From IMG/VR virus record IMGVR_UViG_3300007234_000010, positions 1-36,947 of that record: a DNA stretch of 36,947 nucleotides; one strand, given 5' to 3'. Below, one piece after another: positions 21,811 through 30,586 of the stretch. Under the pieces are notes generated by a model. The model saw only the letters and a program-made list of their open reading frames with translations, did not search any database and was not told the origin of the DNA. Each line of letters starts with the position of its first letter. Within the stretch, counting starts at the first letter, position 1. A program made the position numbers and the translations under genes. The stretch comes from a virus.

Positions 21811-24498
21811 TTAGTTAAAAAACATTAAGAAATTGCCGGTAGCAAGACCAAAATTCCATCCAGTATTATTGCCTGAGTTTACGTTACCATTTGCTACAAA
21901 TGCCTGCCAAGTAGCGCCACCTGTAGCTGCACTATCCTGAATATCAAGATAAGAAACGGATACAGTGCCAGAAGCATCGGATAGTGTAAATCGAGTGCCT
22001 CCAGTAGAGCTACGGATTGACACCAAGTTGCCGGATGTGCCGGACAAGGTGAAGTTATTTACCGTTGTTGTACTAACAGGGAACGTAATCTGGCTTGCGG
22101 TAGCGTTCGTATTAGCAATGTCGTTAAACGTATTTGCGCCGGTAATGGTCAGCGTTCCAGCACCGCCTTGGTTTAATGTGCAGTTGTAAGTGAAACTACC
22201 TCCAGCAAATGTCTTAGCACTAGCAGATGTCATTGAAATCGCACCTGTTCCAGTACCTTGTGTTGTACTAAATCCACCAGCACCAGTAGCATTCCAAGCA
22301 GTTGATCCACTACCAGAAATTAACAACGTTCCACCGTTAAATGTTATGTTTCTTGTGTTAGCTCCCTGTGAGGATGCTGTACCAGTTGTTAAAGTAAATC
22401 CAGCAAGATTAACGGTACCCGATACAAAAGCCGTGTTTCTTGTTGACCCTATTGTTAAAGCATCTTGAAGAACGTATGTTGCACTAGGAGCATTAAAGCT
22501 AATTGGAAAATCCATTGTTTTACCATTGCTGGTAATTTGTTTAGTTCCGCTTGTTGCTCCGAATGTCATTGTCAAAGATGATGCGGTTAATGACATTCCA
22601 CTAGAAAGCGTTAAGTTACCGTATATGGTTGCAGTAGACGTTGCTTGCCATGTACCCGAGTAACCTGTGAAGTTTACATTTCTTGCGGCATAACCAGTTA
22701 TACTTAAAAAACTAAGTGCATATGTACCGCCAGTAAAATTAAAACTAATGGAGTTTGCTTCTGATAATGAACCTGTTGAGACAGTAATAGCAGTTGACCC
22801 TGATGAAGTTACGTTGACTACTTGAGTACCAGTTGTTGTTAAATTAGTTGAGACTGCATTTGTCCAAACCGTACCCGTACCAGAACAAGATATATTCCCA
22901 GTACCAAATGCAATTGTTCTTGTGTTTGAGTTGCTTGAAGAAAATAAACCTGTTGTTAGTGTAAGATTGTTCAGGTTTAACGTACCCTGCGTTAAAGTAG
23001 TGGTAAGCGTTGAGCCTAACGTCAGATTGTTTGTAATAAGTTGAATACCGCCGCCGGGCGCATCTATTGTTATTGGCTGAGTAAATGTAATACCACCAGA
23101 ATTAAGTGTCTTTGTGGAACTATTACAGAATGTGTATGTTCCAGTTCCGGTAGGTGTTACGCCTGATCCGTAAGTAAAGTCGCCGTAGAAAGTTGGCGTA
23201 TTTGTACTTGACGCTAACGTCATTGCATTAGTACGTGTTGATGCGTCTAACGTACCGATATTCCAGTTACCATTGATTGTTATGGTGTTTCCAGCAGTTA
23301 ATCCTGTGTTTTCAATAATTGCCGTGTCTTGAGGTAGTGGGTAGTTAGTATCTGCTACGCCTCCACCTGAACTTGTTGCCCAAGCAGTTGCAGTCCAGTT
23401 ACCACCAGCCGCCAAGTTCCAATACTTGTTTGCACCAGCCACAAATGTAATATTGCTGTTGCCGCCGCAGTCTCCCAATCGAGTACCAGACAACGTACCA
23501 GCCGCGCCAGCTATTGTGATGTCTCTAAAGTCAACATCAGTCATAGCAGCAATAGCCGCGCAAGTTAGTGTGCGTGATGTTCCAAGCGTATCGGAACGAA
23601 CAAATTGTCTGCGGTTACCATTAGAACCGTTGACTGTTAGAGTTCCATTGATTGTCTGGTTTGCGCCAAAAGTGATGTTGTTTAATGCAGCAGCGGCTGG
23701 AGTTGAAAACGTCAGATTATTAAATGTGTTTGCGCCAGTAATTTGTTTAGAAGCTGTAAGAGAAGAGGTACTTGCAAAAGATACGTTGTAGTAAGTAAGC
23801 CCCCCACCAGCAAACGATGCAGCTAAATTAGACGTAAAATTTATTGTTGACATACCAGCATTTAACGTTGCATTTGTGCTGGTTGTCATAGTCCAAGCAA
23901 AGTTAAAAGTAGTTAGTGTAATTGTTGAACTGTTTAAATTTATTGTCCTTACGTTTGAATTACTTGAAGAAAATGCAGCCGCAGTAACGGAATAATTACT
24001 TGCTGATGTGTCAAACGTACCGTTTGTTAGTGTAAGCGTAAACGAACCAATATTTAACGCAGAACCCAACGTCCATGCTCCACCAACACCATTGAGTGTA
24101 GTAGCAACACCAATCGTTACGCCATTCGTTGTAATTGTTTTGCCTGTAGTCGTGGCATTAAACGTCAGTGTTCCTGCTGTATTTGTTGCAGCAAAGTTAG
24201 TGGCTTGATTTGTCCATGAGCCAGATACGGTAAGTGTAGATGACGAAAAAGCAAGCGTCATTGCACCGTCTAATGCTTGTGGCGCACTTGCCCCACCAAT
24301 GGTTATATCGTTACAAACCGCAGCCGATACCGTAACGGTAAACGCGCCTGTACCTGTGTTTGAGTTGGAGTCAAAAAAGACGTTATCCGCAGCCGTAGGC
24401 GCAGATGCTCCTGCAGCACCGCCAGATGATGCGGCCCAGTTACCTGTGTTGGTAGTGTTCCATGTACCTGATCCACCAACCCAATAGCGATCTGCCAT
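21811..24498 (-). CDS. 895-residue repetitive beta-helix-like adhesin / fibre
   Basis: Very rich in Thr, Ser, Asn and Gly, with regular strand-turn repeats suggesting a right-handed beta-helix. It opens with YWVGGSGTW...GNWAASSGG (5-26), a module of phage and bacterial adhesins; a second copy starts at KYWNLAAGGNW (358-368). FSSSNSN-like rungs recur at 176, 519 and 708, and ITGANTFN at 253 and 785, so 176-353 and 708-883 are collinear copies 532 residues apart. Low GC and almost no GGCC sites set it apart from neighbours. Lying between fibre and capsid genes, it may be a capsid or tail appendage for host or surface binding. Confidence 0.8.
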   Translation of the reverse strand: MADRYWVGGSGTWNTTNTGNWAASSGGAAGASAPTAADNVFFDSNSNTGTGAFTVTVSAAVCNDITIGGASAPQALDGAMTLAFSSSTLTVSGSWTNQATNFAATNTAGTLTFNATTTGKTITTNGVTIGVATTLNGVGGAWTLGSALNIGSFTLTLTNGTFDTSASNYSVTAAAFSSSNSNVRTINLNSSTITLTTFNFAWTMTTSTNATLNAGMSTINFTSNLAASFAGGGLTYYNVSFASTSSLTASKQITGANTFNNLTFSTPAAAALNNITFGANQTINGTLTVNGSNGNRRQFVRSDTLGTSRTLTCAAIAAMTDVDFRDITIAGAAGTLSGTRLGDCGGNSNITFVAGANKYWNLAAGGNWTATAWATSSGGGVADTNYPLPQDTAIIENTGLTAGNTITINGNWNIGTLDASTRTNAMTLASSTNTPTFYGDFTYGSGVTPTGTGTYTFCNSSTKTLNSGGITFTQPITIDAPGGGIQLITNNLTLGSTLTTTLTQGTLNLNNLTLTTGLFSSSNSNTRTIAFGTGNISCSGTGTVWTNAVSTNLTTTGTQVVNVTSSGSTAITVSTGSLSEANSISFNFTGGTYALSFLSITGYAARNVNFTGYSGTWQATSTATIYGNLTLSSGMSLTASSLTMTFGATSGTKQITSNGKTMDFPISFNAPSATYVLQDALTIGSTRNTAFVSGTVNLAGFTLTTGTASSQGANTRNITFNGGTLLISGSGSTAWNATGAGGFSTTQGTGTGAISMTSASAKTFAGGSFTYNCTLNQGGAGTLTITGANTFNDIANTNATASQITFPVSTTTVNNFTLSGTSGNLVSIRSSTGGTRFTLSDASGTVSVSYLDIQDSAATGGATWQAFVANGNVNSGNNTGWNFGLATGNFLMFFN
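21850..22377 (-). repeat. Internal duplication in the beta-helix gene, second copy
   Basis: Codes for residues 708-883. It aligns with residues 176-353 at a constant offset of 532 at two anchor motifs (TRNI with VRTI, and ITGANTFN). The likeness is at protein level and decayed at DNA level. Confidence 0.6.
23440..23973 (-). repeat. Internal duplication in the beta-helix gene, first copy
   Basis: Codes for residues 176-353, the partner of the copy at 21850-22377. A third partial copy of the FSSSNSN rung begins at residue 519. Confidence 0.6.
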
Positions 24499-24501
24499 TT
24501 A

Positions 24502-24669
24502 TCATTCCTTTGGTTCTTCTGGAGGAGCAGTAATGACAGCAATCCAGTTATCCAGACGTTGCTGTTTCATTGCTTCAATTTCTGATTCAGTAAACGTATG
24601 ATCGTCTGGCAAATGCAAAGCATCGCAGAACTTGCCATACTGAGTATCAAAACAAAAATCAATCTTCAT
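24502..24669 (-). CDS. Small hypothetical protein
   Basis: A 55-residue protein from ATG 24669, 2 bases after the fibre gene's TAA; an in-frame ATG at 24705 lies inside that gene. Core DFCFDTQYGKFCDALHLPDD then a helix (TESEIEAMKQQRLDNWIAVI). Similar short proteins accompany phage fibre genes. Function unknown. Confidence 0.68.
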   Translation of the reverse strand: MKIDFCFDTQYGKFCDALHLPDDHTFTESEIEAMKQQRLDNWIAVITAPPEEPKE

Positions 24670-24671
24670 GA

Positions 24672-26078
24672 TTAAGCTTGAGTTGTAACCGCGATGGCAT
24701 CCCAACGGGTATTGTCGGCGTTATAAATGCAGCCCACATACGTTGTCTTACCAGCAGTAGTGGAGGTTGGTAGGGTGACACCTATAGCAGTATAGGTAGC
24801 GTTCCAGGTTAATGACCGGCTCGTACCATTATCCAAAAATCTAAACAATAATTTATTGCCGTTTACTGGCGTGCCAATAGGCGCATTTATTGTTAATCCT
24901 GAAGCTAATGCTGTGTAAGCGTATACATCTTTTGCTGATATATCAGGCGTTAAAGATGTAGCTGTAGCAGCAGAAACACTTCTAGGATCTAATCTTGGTG
25001 AGTTACTTTTTTCCCATAGATCTGTTGTGCTGTTATATACAATGGTTTGGCCATTGCTAGGCGATTGCGCAGCAACATTATGCAGTTCATCTAACTCATA
25101 GCCATTCTGTACTTTAACAAATAGTTTTCCTTGCGTAGGGTGTGCATACTCAACAATAGCTACATAAACAAGATGATCAGGAGCGTAAGGTTTTGTACTC
25201 GTATACGTACCAGCAACTGTAGGACTTAAATATAACTGCGTTCCATCGGAGTACGCCGACGTATCCATCCCGGTAACCAAACCGATGATGGTTACATATC
25301 CATTTGCGTTATTTGCTAGATCCGCCGATATAACACCTAACGTCTGTGCTGAAGTAGTATCGCCGCTTGCAAGAGCTTTGGTTACAGTAGAAATTTGACC
25401 TGTAGCGCCAGAGATATAGACTACCGTTCCTTTAGTCAGGGTTGCGCCAGTAGTATTTCTAACTTGAGCAACTACATTCGTGGTTGATGCAGCTACTGCT
25501 ACAGATAAATCTACGGCGCCGCTAGTGGTAGTTACCGTCACACTGCCATCGGCAGAAGCAACCGAGCTAATGCCACCACCGCCATTGTTAGTGGACATGG
25601 TAGTGACATGACGGATTTGTTCAGCTAGATTGGGTGCGACTACCTCACCGACATTTATCTCTTTGCCAGTCGATAAAGTAATAACTAACGAACCGTCAAA
25701 ATCGATTTTTGCGTCTGTAACCGATACGCCGTCTTTACCATCTACGCCATCGCGCCCATCACGACCATCTTTACCGTTTTTTCCCTCTAGTCCTCGAGGA
25801 CCAGGTGGCCCATCCTTACCATCACGGCCATCTTTGCCAGGCCGCCCTTCAATTTTGGCTGCTTTATCGTTAAAACTTTGCTCAAAAAGGTTAAATTTAT
25901 CTTCTATGTCGTTACGTATCTTTTTTAACGACTGTAAAACCAAATCCGTATTGGTTTTTACCAATTCTTTTTGGCGTACTTTGCTGTTTACTAATGCTTT
26001 TTCGATAGATGACAGAAGTTTTACCTGTTCTGACAGGCTCATGCTATCTAAATTAAGGTTTTTTATGATGTCACTCAT
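24672..26078 (-). CDS. Collagen-like fibre protein
   Basis: A 468-residue protein with three zones: an N-terminal coiled coil (about 14-75), thirteen uninterrupted Gly-X-Y triplets (78-116, such as GRPGKDGRDGKDGPPGPRG), and a beta-rich C-terminal head. The layout predicts a trimer with a collagen triple helix shaft. GKD and GRD triplets are typical of bacterial and phage collagens, which fold without hydroxyproline. Encoded directly after the portal and before the capsid genes, it may be a head or tail fibre. Confidence 0.85.
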   Translation of the reverse strand: MSDIIKNLNLDSMSLSEQVKLLSSIEKALVNSKVRQKELVKTNTDLVLQSLKKIRNDIEDKFNLFEQSFNDKAAKIEGRPGKDGRDGKDGPPGPRGLEGKNGKDGRDGRDGVDGKDGVSVTDAKIDFDGSLVITLSTGKEINVGEVVAPNLAEQIRHVTTMSTNNGGGGISSVASADGSVTVTTTSGAVDLSVAVAASTTNVVAQVRNTTGATLTKGTVVYISGATGQISTVTKALASGDTTSAQTLGVISADLANNANGYVTIIGLVTGMDTSAYSDGTQLYLSPTVAGTYTSTKPYAPDHLVYVAIVEYAHPTQGKLFVKVQNGYELDELHNVAAQSPSNGQTIVYNSTTDLWEKSNSPRLDPRSVSAATATSLTPDISAKDVYAYTALASGLTINAPIGTPVNGNKLLFRFLDNGTSRSLTWNATYTAIGVTLPTSTTAGKTTYVGCIYNADNTRWDAIAVTTQA

Positions 26079-28117
26079 TAGCGTAACCCTTTAGAGAGCT
26101 CTTCTAAAAAGTCATTATCAACTTTTAGGTTATCTTCGGCTGTTTTAGCCATTTGCATCTCGACAATCTTCGACTTGTTCTTGATGTCGGCTTCTTTTAG
26201 CATCAATTCGGCGATCTTCACCCGTTTGTCAAACTCTTTGGACGCCATCTCGTCGTTAGTTGGCAGATTCTGCGTATTGGCGGCCATAATCTTGCTCTGC
26301 ACCTCAATCGGCTTTAATTTCGTCTCGATTGTGGTGTTAATGGCTTCCGCCCGGTTGCGTTCAGCCTGCGTCTGGTTGACCGCAATCTGCGCTTGCGCTG
26401 CCTGCATGGCCAGTTGCTGCTGCATCATGGCTGCTTGCTGCGCTTCTGGGTTAGGCTGCGCCATCTGCGTCAGCGATTCCATCAGCTCCATGCGGTTTGA
26501 CAGCGAGCTGTTGGCCACAATACCCTTCAGAATCAGCGGCAAGACTGGTGTGTCGGGGCCAAGGGTCTGCAGCAAGGCGATAAACTGCGCTTGCTCGTAC
26601 TCACGGGCGATGATACCCAGTGTGGCGGTCGGCACGAAGTTCAGATCGACCGATGGATAGCGCTCGGGGTCGAACTGCATGTACCGAAACGCCGCTTTTT
26701 TGATGAACGGAATCAGGAAGTCTTCCTGGAAGTTCACCAGCGTGCGCTTGTACTTCTTGATGATGGTCGCCACCGCCATTGACATGCCTGCATTGCCGCC
26801 ATCACGGGCCACTTGGCTCACCATGCCTTGGCTATCCAAGGTGCCTGTGGCTTGCAGCAGCATGCGCTCGAACGCCTGCGCGGTGGTCAGGTTGTTGCCA
26901 TCAGTCTGGCCAAACTTGAACGGGTACAGGATCTCGGACGGGTTGCCGTTGGTCATGAACGCCTTGCCCGGCCGCACCTCAAACTTGGCACCCCGTGGCA
27001 GACGGGTGGCGTCCATTGCCACCATCGGCACTGCAGTTAGCGCCAGCGAGTCCAAGTGCGTTCTGACTTGGGCATCGATCGCCTTTTGCATGTTGTACGC
27101 TTTTTCCACCGTGCCACGGCCAGGCAGCCGGTTGGGCACCGTGTCGTCCTGGTAGGTCAATACCGGACGGTCCTTCATCATGTACGGATTCTCTTCGGCT
27201 TTTAGCAACATGCTGTCGTTGCCGATGACCACGATAGCTTCGACCAAGTCGGTGTACTCTTCCGCCGCCGAATCTTCGGGGAACAGCTCGACCATTTCCT
27301 CGTCTTCGCTGTTCAACTTCGCCAGATACTCTTTAGGCACCAGACCATAGTAGGTCAGCAGTTTGACCTTCTCGTTCTGGTACTGGCTGACCTCTTGCGT
27401 AGGTTCCAAGTCCGTGTCGTCGTAGGTCGGCACGATGTTGACCTTACGATAGACGCCCTTTTCAATGTTGGCCACCACCTTGTGGATCGAGACGTACTTC
27501 TCAATCGCCACACCCATGCAGTCGTCCACCGACGTGCCGTTGGGATCCCACAGGAAGTTCTTTGGATTCACGGGTATGGGCTTGACCGAGACGCGATCCG
27601 TCTCTTGCACGCCGATAGCCGCTTGACCTTGCATGCCGGGAATCGGTTGCGTGGCTGGCGTGTACTCTTTTTCCATCGTGACCGTGATCTCGGCGATACC
27701 CGTGCCGTAAATCTCAGCCAAGAGCTCGATCTGATCGACGTACTTCCTGAACTTGTCCTTTTTCAGATCCTCCATCATCTGGATCTTGATCATCTCGACA
27801 TCCATCGGATTGCCGTCGATGTCCTTGACGTCGTCCTTGATGTCGAAGAACTCGCCCGAACCAAAGATCGCCTCCATGATCTCAGCGTGTCTGGTTTCGA
27901 CCGCCTGCTGCGTCATGGGGGTTACGATGCGGGAGCGTTCAGAGTCGCGCGTCTTGTCTTCGATGGCCCATTCACCACGGAAGATGCGCTCATATTCTTC
28001 CCATTGCGGGAGAAAGTTGACGTTGCGGTAGTCGCGCCAGCGGTCGCAGTGGTCTACCACGAAAGCGATAAGCTCTTTATCGTTCTCAGTGGGCTGGTCA
28101 AAATCGTTTTGGTCCAT
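26078..28117 (-). CDS. Portal protein
   Basis: A 679-residue portal subunit, in the size range of P22-like podovirus portals. The start of the conserved part (WRDYRNVNFLPQWEEYERIF) and TPMTQQAVETRHAEIMEAIF are typical, and the C-terminal region is a long helix rich in Gln and Ala (QQLAMQAAQAQIAVNQTQAE), the barrel or crown helix. A dodecamer would form the packaging vertex. Begins one base after the terminase stop. Confidence 0.92.
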   Translation of the reverse strand: MDQNDFDQPTENDKELIAFVVDHCDRWRDYRNVNFLPQWEEYERIFRGEWAIEDKTRDSERSRIVTPMTQQAVETRHAEIMEAIFGSGEFFDIKDDVKDIDGNPMDVEMIKIQMMEDLKKDKFRKYVDQIELLAEIYGTGIAEITVTMEKEYTPATQPIPGMQGQAAIGVQETDRVSVKPIPVNPKNFLWDPNGTSVDDCMGVAIEKYVSIHKVVANIEKGVYRKVNIVPTYDDTDLEPTQEVSQYQNEKVKLLTYYGLVPKEYLAKLNSEDEEMVELFPEDSAAEEYTDLVEAIVVIGNDSMLLKAEENPYMMKDRPVLTYQDDTVPNRLPGRGTVEKAYNMQKAIDAQVRTHLDSLALTAVPMVAMDATRLPRGAKFEVRPGKAFMTNGNPSEILYPFKFGQTDGNNLTTAQAFERMLLQATGTLDSQGMVSQVARDGGNAGMSMAVATIIKKYKRTLVNFQEDFLIPFIKKAAFRYMQFDPERYPSVDLNFVPTATLGIIAREYEQAQFIALLQTLGPDTPVLPLILKGIVANSSLSNRMELMESLTQMAQPNPEAQQAAMMQQQLAMQAAQAQIAVNQTQAERNRAEAINTTIETKLKPIEVQSKIMAANTQNLPTNDEMASKEFDKRVKIAELMLKEADIKNKSKIVEMQMAKTAEDNLKVDNDFLEELSKGLR

Positions 28118-28118
28118 C

Positions 28119-29378
28119 CTACACCCCAGAAATTACGTCTATCGGCTCCCAATCATCGTCAGCATCGTCGATGAAGTAGGAAGTCACCGCCAGCTGGTCA
28201 ATGTAAGAGAGCGCATCGGGTAGGTCATCGTGGACGCCTTGCGCCGGAAACATCAACAGCTGGTCAAGAAAGGTCTCAAAATCACCTTCTTGGTTGAGCA
28301 CGATCCTGCCGTGCTCGAACCGACCCTGGAGGCTCCAGATGATCCGGTCAGCCTTTTTCCGGTTGCCATGCGTGAGATCAACTATGTGCGAATATACATT
28401 ATTTTTGCGCATTAAATCACTCAAATACGGCAAAACCGCGTTTTTTAGTGCCCCTCGCTCAATCCCGACCGACAGGGGCCGGTAGTCGCGCATGGCCATT
28501 AGAATCTTCGCTGCCGTCTCGCGGATGTCCCAGCGCCCGTGCTGAATGTCCTTGACGAACCACTTGCCGTCGTCCGTCACTTTCACGATCGCGATCGCCG
28601 TCTCGTCCAGTCGCTTCTTCGAGTTCGCCGCCTGCTTGGCCACTTCCTCAAACCCGGCCAAGTCCACCGCCACGAAGTAGCTGCCATAGTCCGGCTCCTC
28701 GCCATACTTGATCCACTCGTCCTTGAAGATGTCCGAGCCCGCGTTGTCAAAACTTGCCATGTACTCTTGCTTAAATGCAAAGGTCGATAGCGTCTTTTTC
28801 GCCGACTCGATTTCCTTCGGGTCAATCAGCGGATTGTCTTTGGTCGTGAAGTGCCAGCTCTTCCAGTCCGTGTCGTCGCCCGTCTGTCCTAACTTGTATA
28901 GGTCGTTGAACCAGTTTCGACCCTTGGGCGTTCCAATGAACATGGCGCGACCCTTCTTGTCGGACAGAGACGCGCGAATGACCTGCTCCCAGGCTTCGGG
29001 CTTGATGTCCGCCACCTCGTCTAGCACGGCGTAGGTCAAGGACACGCCTCGCAGGGTGTCTGGCCGATCCGCGCCACGCACGTAGATCACCGCGCCGTTG
29101 ACCATCGTGATGTCCTGATTGTTCACATGACTGCCGGCGATCACTTCCTTGCCCAGCTCTAACAACACATTCCAGATAATCTGTCGCGCCTGACCGTTGG
29201 TGGGCGCTACGTACAGGACCGCCGAGCCAGGCGGGCAGCGCAGCGCCTCGATGATCAGCGTAGTAGCCGCTAACCTAGACTTGCCACAACGCCTGCCAGC
29301 GGCCACCACTTTAAAGCGCGTTGGGTCGTTGAAGACCTCCTGCTGCCAGGGTAGTAACTGGAAGTTAAGGTCCGACAT
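28119..29378 (-). CDS. Terminase large subunit
   Basis: A 419-residue packaging ATPase-nuclease. Walker A AAGRRCGKS (26-34); Walker B YAVLDE with D120-E121; nuclease acids D239 (FVAVDLAG), E307 (VGIERG) and D385/D388 (HDDLPDAL). Both domains are complete. It cuts and translocates DNA into the prohead through the portal. With the circular map and no plausible terminal repeat, headful packaging is possible but not shown. Overlaps the small-subunit gene by 14 bases. Confidence 0.95.
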   Translation of the reverse strand: MSDLNFQLLPWQQEVFNDPTRFKVVAAGRRCGKSRLAATTLIIEALRCPPGSAVLYVAPTNGQARQIIWNVLLELGKEVIAGSHVNNQDITMVNGAVIYVRGADRPDTLRGVSLTYAVLDEVADIKPEAWEQVIRASLSDKKGRAMFIGTPKGRNWFNDLYKLGQTGDDTDWKSWHFTTKDNPLIDPKEIESAKKTLSTFAFKQEYMASFDNAGSDIFKDEWIKYGEEPDYGSYFVAVDLAGFEEVAKQAANSKKRLDETAIAIVKVTDDGKWFVKDIQHGRWDIRETAAKILMAMRDYRPLSVGIERGALKNAVLPYLSDLMRKNNVYSHIVDLTHGNRKKADRIIWSLQGRFEHGRIVLNQEGDFETFLDQLLMFPAQGVHDDLPDALSYIDQLAVTSYFIDDADDDWEPIDVISGV

Positions 29379-29676
29379 CCGTGATGTCCTTTAGCTCTGG
29401 CGGGCTGGAGAGCCCTGAGATGGTGATGTTGATCGCGCTGCGTTGCGCGGCCGTCTTTTCGAACAGGCTGGTCGGTAGCGCACGCTCCATGCAGAGCTTT
29501 AGCGCTGCCATCTGGCCTGGGTGGCCGTCGTCCAGCGCGATGTCGAGCACTTTCTGGACGACTTGCTCGCCCTTGCCCTCGATCAGCATCTTTTTCAGCT
29601 CTTTGATGCGCTGATTGTCGGTCTTGGGTAGCGTGGCCGGTGGCACGTAAGGCGGGTCTTTGATCGGTGCTGGCAT
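29365..29676 (-). CDS. Probable terminase small subunit
   Basis: A 103-residue protein encoded just before and overlapping the terminase large subunit. Proline-rich N-terminus, then helices (QRIKELKKMLIEGKGEQVVQKV) suited to oligomer formation. No clear helix-turn-helix by eye. AGGA lies before ATG 29676. Function assigned mainly by position and size. First gene of the late operon. Confidence 0.75.
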   Translation of the reverse strand: MPAPIKDPPYVPPATLPKTDNQRIKELKKMLIEGKGEQVVQKVLDIALDDGHPGQMAALKLCMERALPTSLFEKTAAQRSAINITISGLSSPPELKDITDVGP

Positions 29677-29802
29677 GGCTTTTTTCCTGTGTGGGGAAGC
29701 TGCGTGGATTGTAGCCTTTTTTCTAAAGGCGTTGGGCAGTTTGCTGAAAGGCTAATTTCACTTTTCATGGGGGTAGGAGGGTGGCCTAAATTTTATAGTA
29801 GA

Positions 29803-29834
29803 GGCTGACCCCCCTCCCCCCCATGTTGTCAGCC
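29803..29834 (-). promoter_or_regulatory. G-rich hairpin with 7-bp stem
   Basis: GGCTGAC (29803-29809) and GTCAGCC (29828-29834) flank a run that reads G7-A-G5 on the minus strand, with one more G from the stem. It lies just upstream of the candidate -10. It could form a hairpin or a G-quadruplex; regulatory role inferred. Confidence 0.45.
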
Positions 29835-29847
29835 TGATAATTATCAG
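29834..29847. promoter_or_regulatory. Perfect 14-bp palindrome CTGATAATTATCAG
   Basis: Exact dyad symmetry next to the G-rich hairpin, the size expected for a dimeric repressor or activator site. On the minus strand it includes GATAAT, close to a -10 consensus. The binding protein is unknown. Confidence 0.5.
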
Positions 29848-29898
29848 AAAAGCAACGAATTCATAGCTATCTGCTATCGACCGCGTTTTACATAACGC

Positions 29899-29912
29899 AC
29901 GTTATATAACGT
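29899..29912. promoter_or_regulatory. Perfect 14-bp palindrome ACGTTATATAACGT
   Basis: Exact dyad symmetry, preceded by a related half (ATAACG at 29892-29897 region). An operator is the simplest reading; not proven. Confidence 0.5.
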
Positions 29913-30031
29913 CGAAGTTTTTGCTATAGATGCAGACTATGGGGATAGGGGTTGGCTATTGCCAGGCCAGGATTGATAGATTTTAATTAGGGTCAGAGTG
30001 CAAGGGGGAGAGGGGCCTTTTTGCCAGTACC

Positions 30032-30250
30032 TTACGGCCGCAAGTTATTAGCCGGCGATCGATCGCCAGATATAACAAAATCATTAGCATTGCCAGGCTG
30101 ACAATGCATTTGTTGATACCAGTCTAATAGATTCCGAAAGCCGGCGCTGATATCGCCATTACCGGCGTGAGCCAAAATCGCCACTTCCGTTTCAGTCAAA
30201 TGGCGCAAAAAGTGGCGAGTTCTAACCGAAGCAGGACGGCCAGCAGGCAT
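30032..30250 (-). CDS. Small conserved phage protein, candidate regulator
   Basis: A 72-residue protein from ATG 30250 (AGGGG 8 bases upstream). GRPASVRTRHFLRHLTETEVAI begins with an AT-hook-like GRP and a basic helix; GDISAGFRNLLDWYQ is a conserved end seen in short phage proteins. No classical helix-turn-helix seen. It is transcribed away from the ATGACCAT cluster that overlaps its likely promoter, so autoregulation is plausible. A perfect palindrome lies near its 3' end (30054-30067). Confidence 0.65.
   Translation of the reverse strand: MPAGRPASVRTRHFLRHLTETEVAILAHAGNGDISAGFRNLLDWYQQMHCQPGNANDFVISGDRSPANNLRP
30054..30067. repeat. Perfect 14-bp palindrome GGCGATCGATCGCC
   Basis: Exact dyad symmetry inside the coding sequence of the small regulator, with two GATC sites. 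It may be an operator, a hairpin at the gene's end, or a chance codon string. Confidence 0.4.
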
Positions 30251-30289
30251 AAGCAAAACCCCTAAAAAAACGTGTTATCAAAATATAAA

Positions 30290-30540
30290 ATGGTCAAATG
30301 GTCATTATGGTCATCATTTTAAATCGCGCCGACCCCAACGCGAAATTTTAAATTTTTGCGTGAACGTGCGACCGTAAAGTTTCGCAGAGCCTAAAATTTT
30401 CACCCATATATCTACTTACTTACTAACTTAAAAAAATAATGACCATATGACCATAAATCCGCAAAACCCGCAGCCAGGCTACGTTTTCGGCTGGTCATCG
30501 CGCCCAAAAACATGACCATAAAATGACCATTGATGACCAT
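30290..30540. promoter_or_regulatory. Cluster of nine ATGACCAT elements
   Basis: Seven exact copies of ATGACCAT or its reverse complement ATGGTCAT plus two with one mismatch, starting at 30290 (mismatch), 30298, 30307, 30439, 30447, 30491 (mismatch), 30512, 30523 and 30533. The left three point one way; 30439, 30447 and the right three point the other. Within groups the spacing is 8-11 bases, near one helical turn. The array lies between the regulator gene and the rightward operon promoter in 407 gene-free bases (30251-30657). It looks like operators or origin iterons. Confidence 0.75.
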
Positions 30541-30586
30541 AAACCGCGCCAAAAGCAAAAAAACGCATGAAAATGCAAAAGATTGT

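Larger units (their letters stand above)
29677..30031. other. Noncoding control region upstream of the late operon
   Basis: 355 bases with no supportable gene. Leftward late transcription should start here or from the regulator gene. A TATAAA (minus, 29797-29792) could be a -10, but the matching -35 position is G-rich and non-consensus, so activator dependence is possible. Contains the G-rich hairpin and two 14-bp palindromes listed separately. Confidence 0.6.

Noticed and set aside
22190-23791. Plus-strand frames rich in Val, Pro and Ala opposite the beta-helix gene
   Set aside because: Mirror images of Thr/Asn/Gly-rich repeats; no independent coding evidence.
27395-28174. Plus-strand open frame of 259 codons, His/Asp/Val-rich
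   Set aside because: Antisense to the portal gene; composition reflects the reverse complement of portal codons.
30290-30540. Possible CRISPR-like array
   Set aside because: The repeats are 8 bases, occur in both orientations and have irregular spacing, and no cas gene is present.
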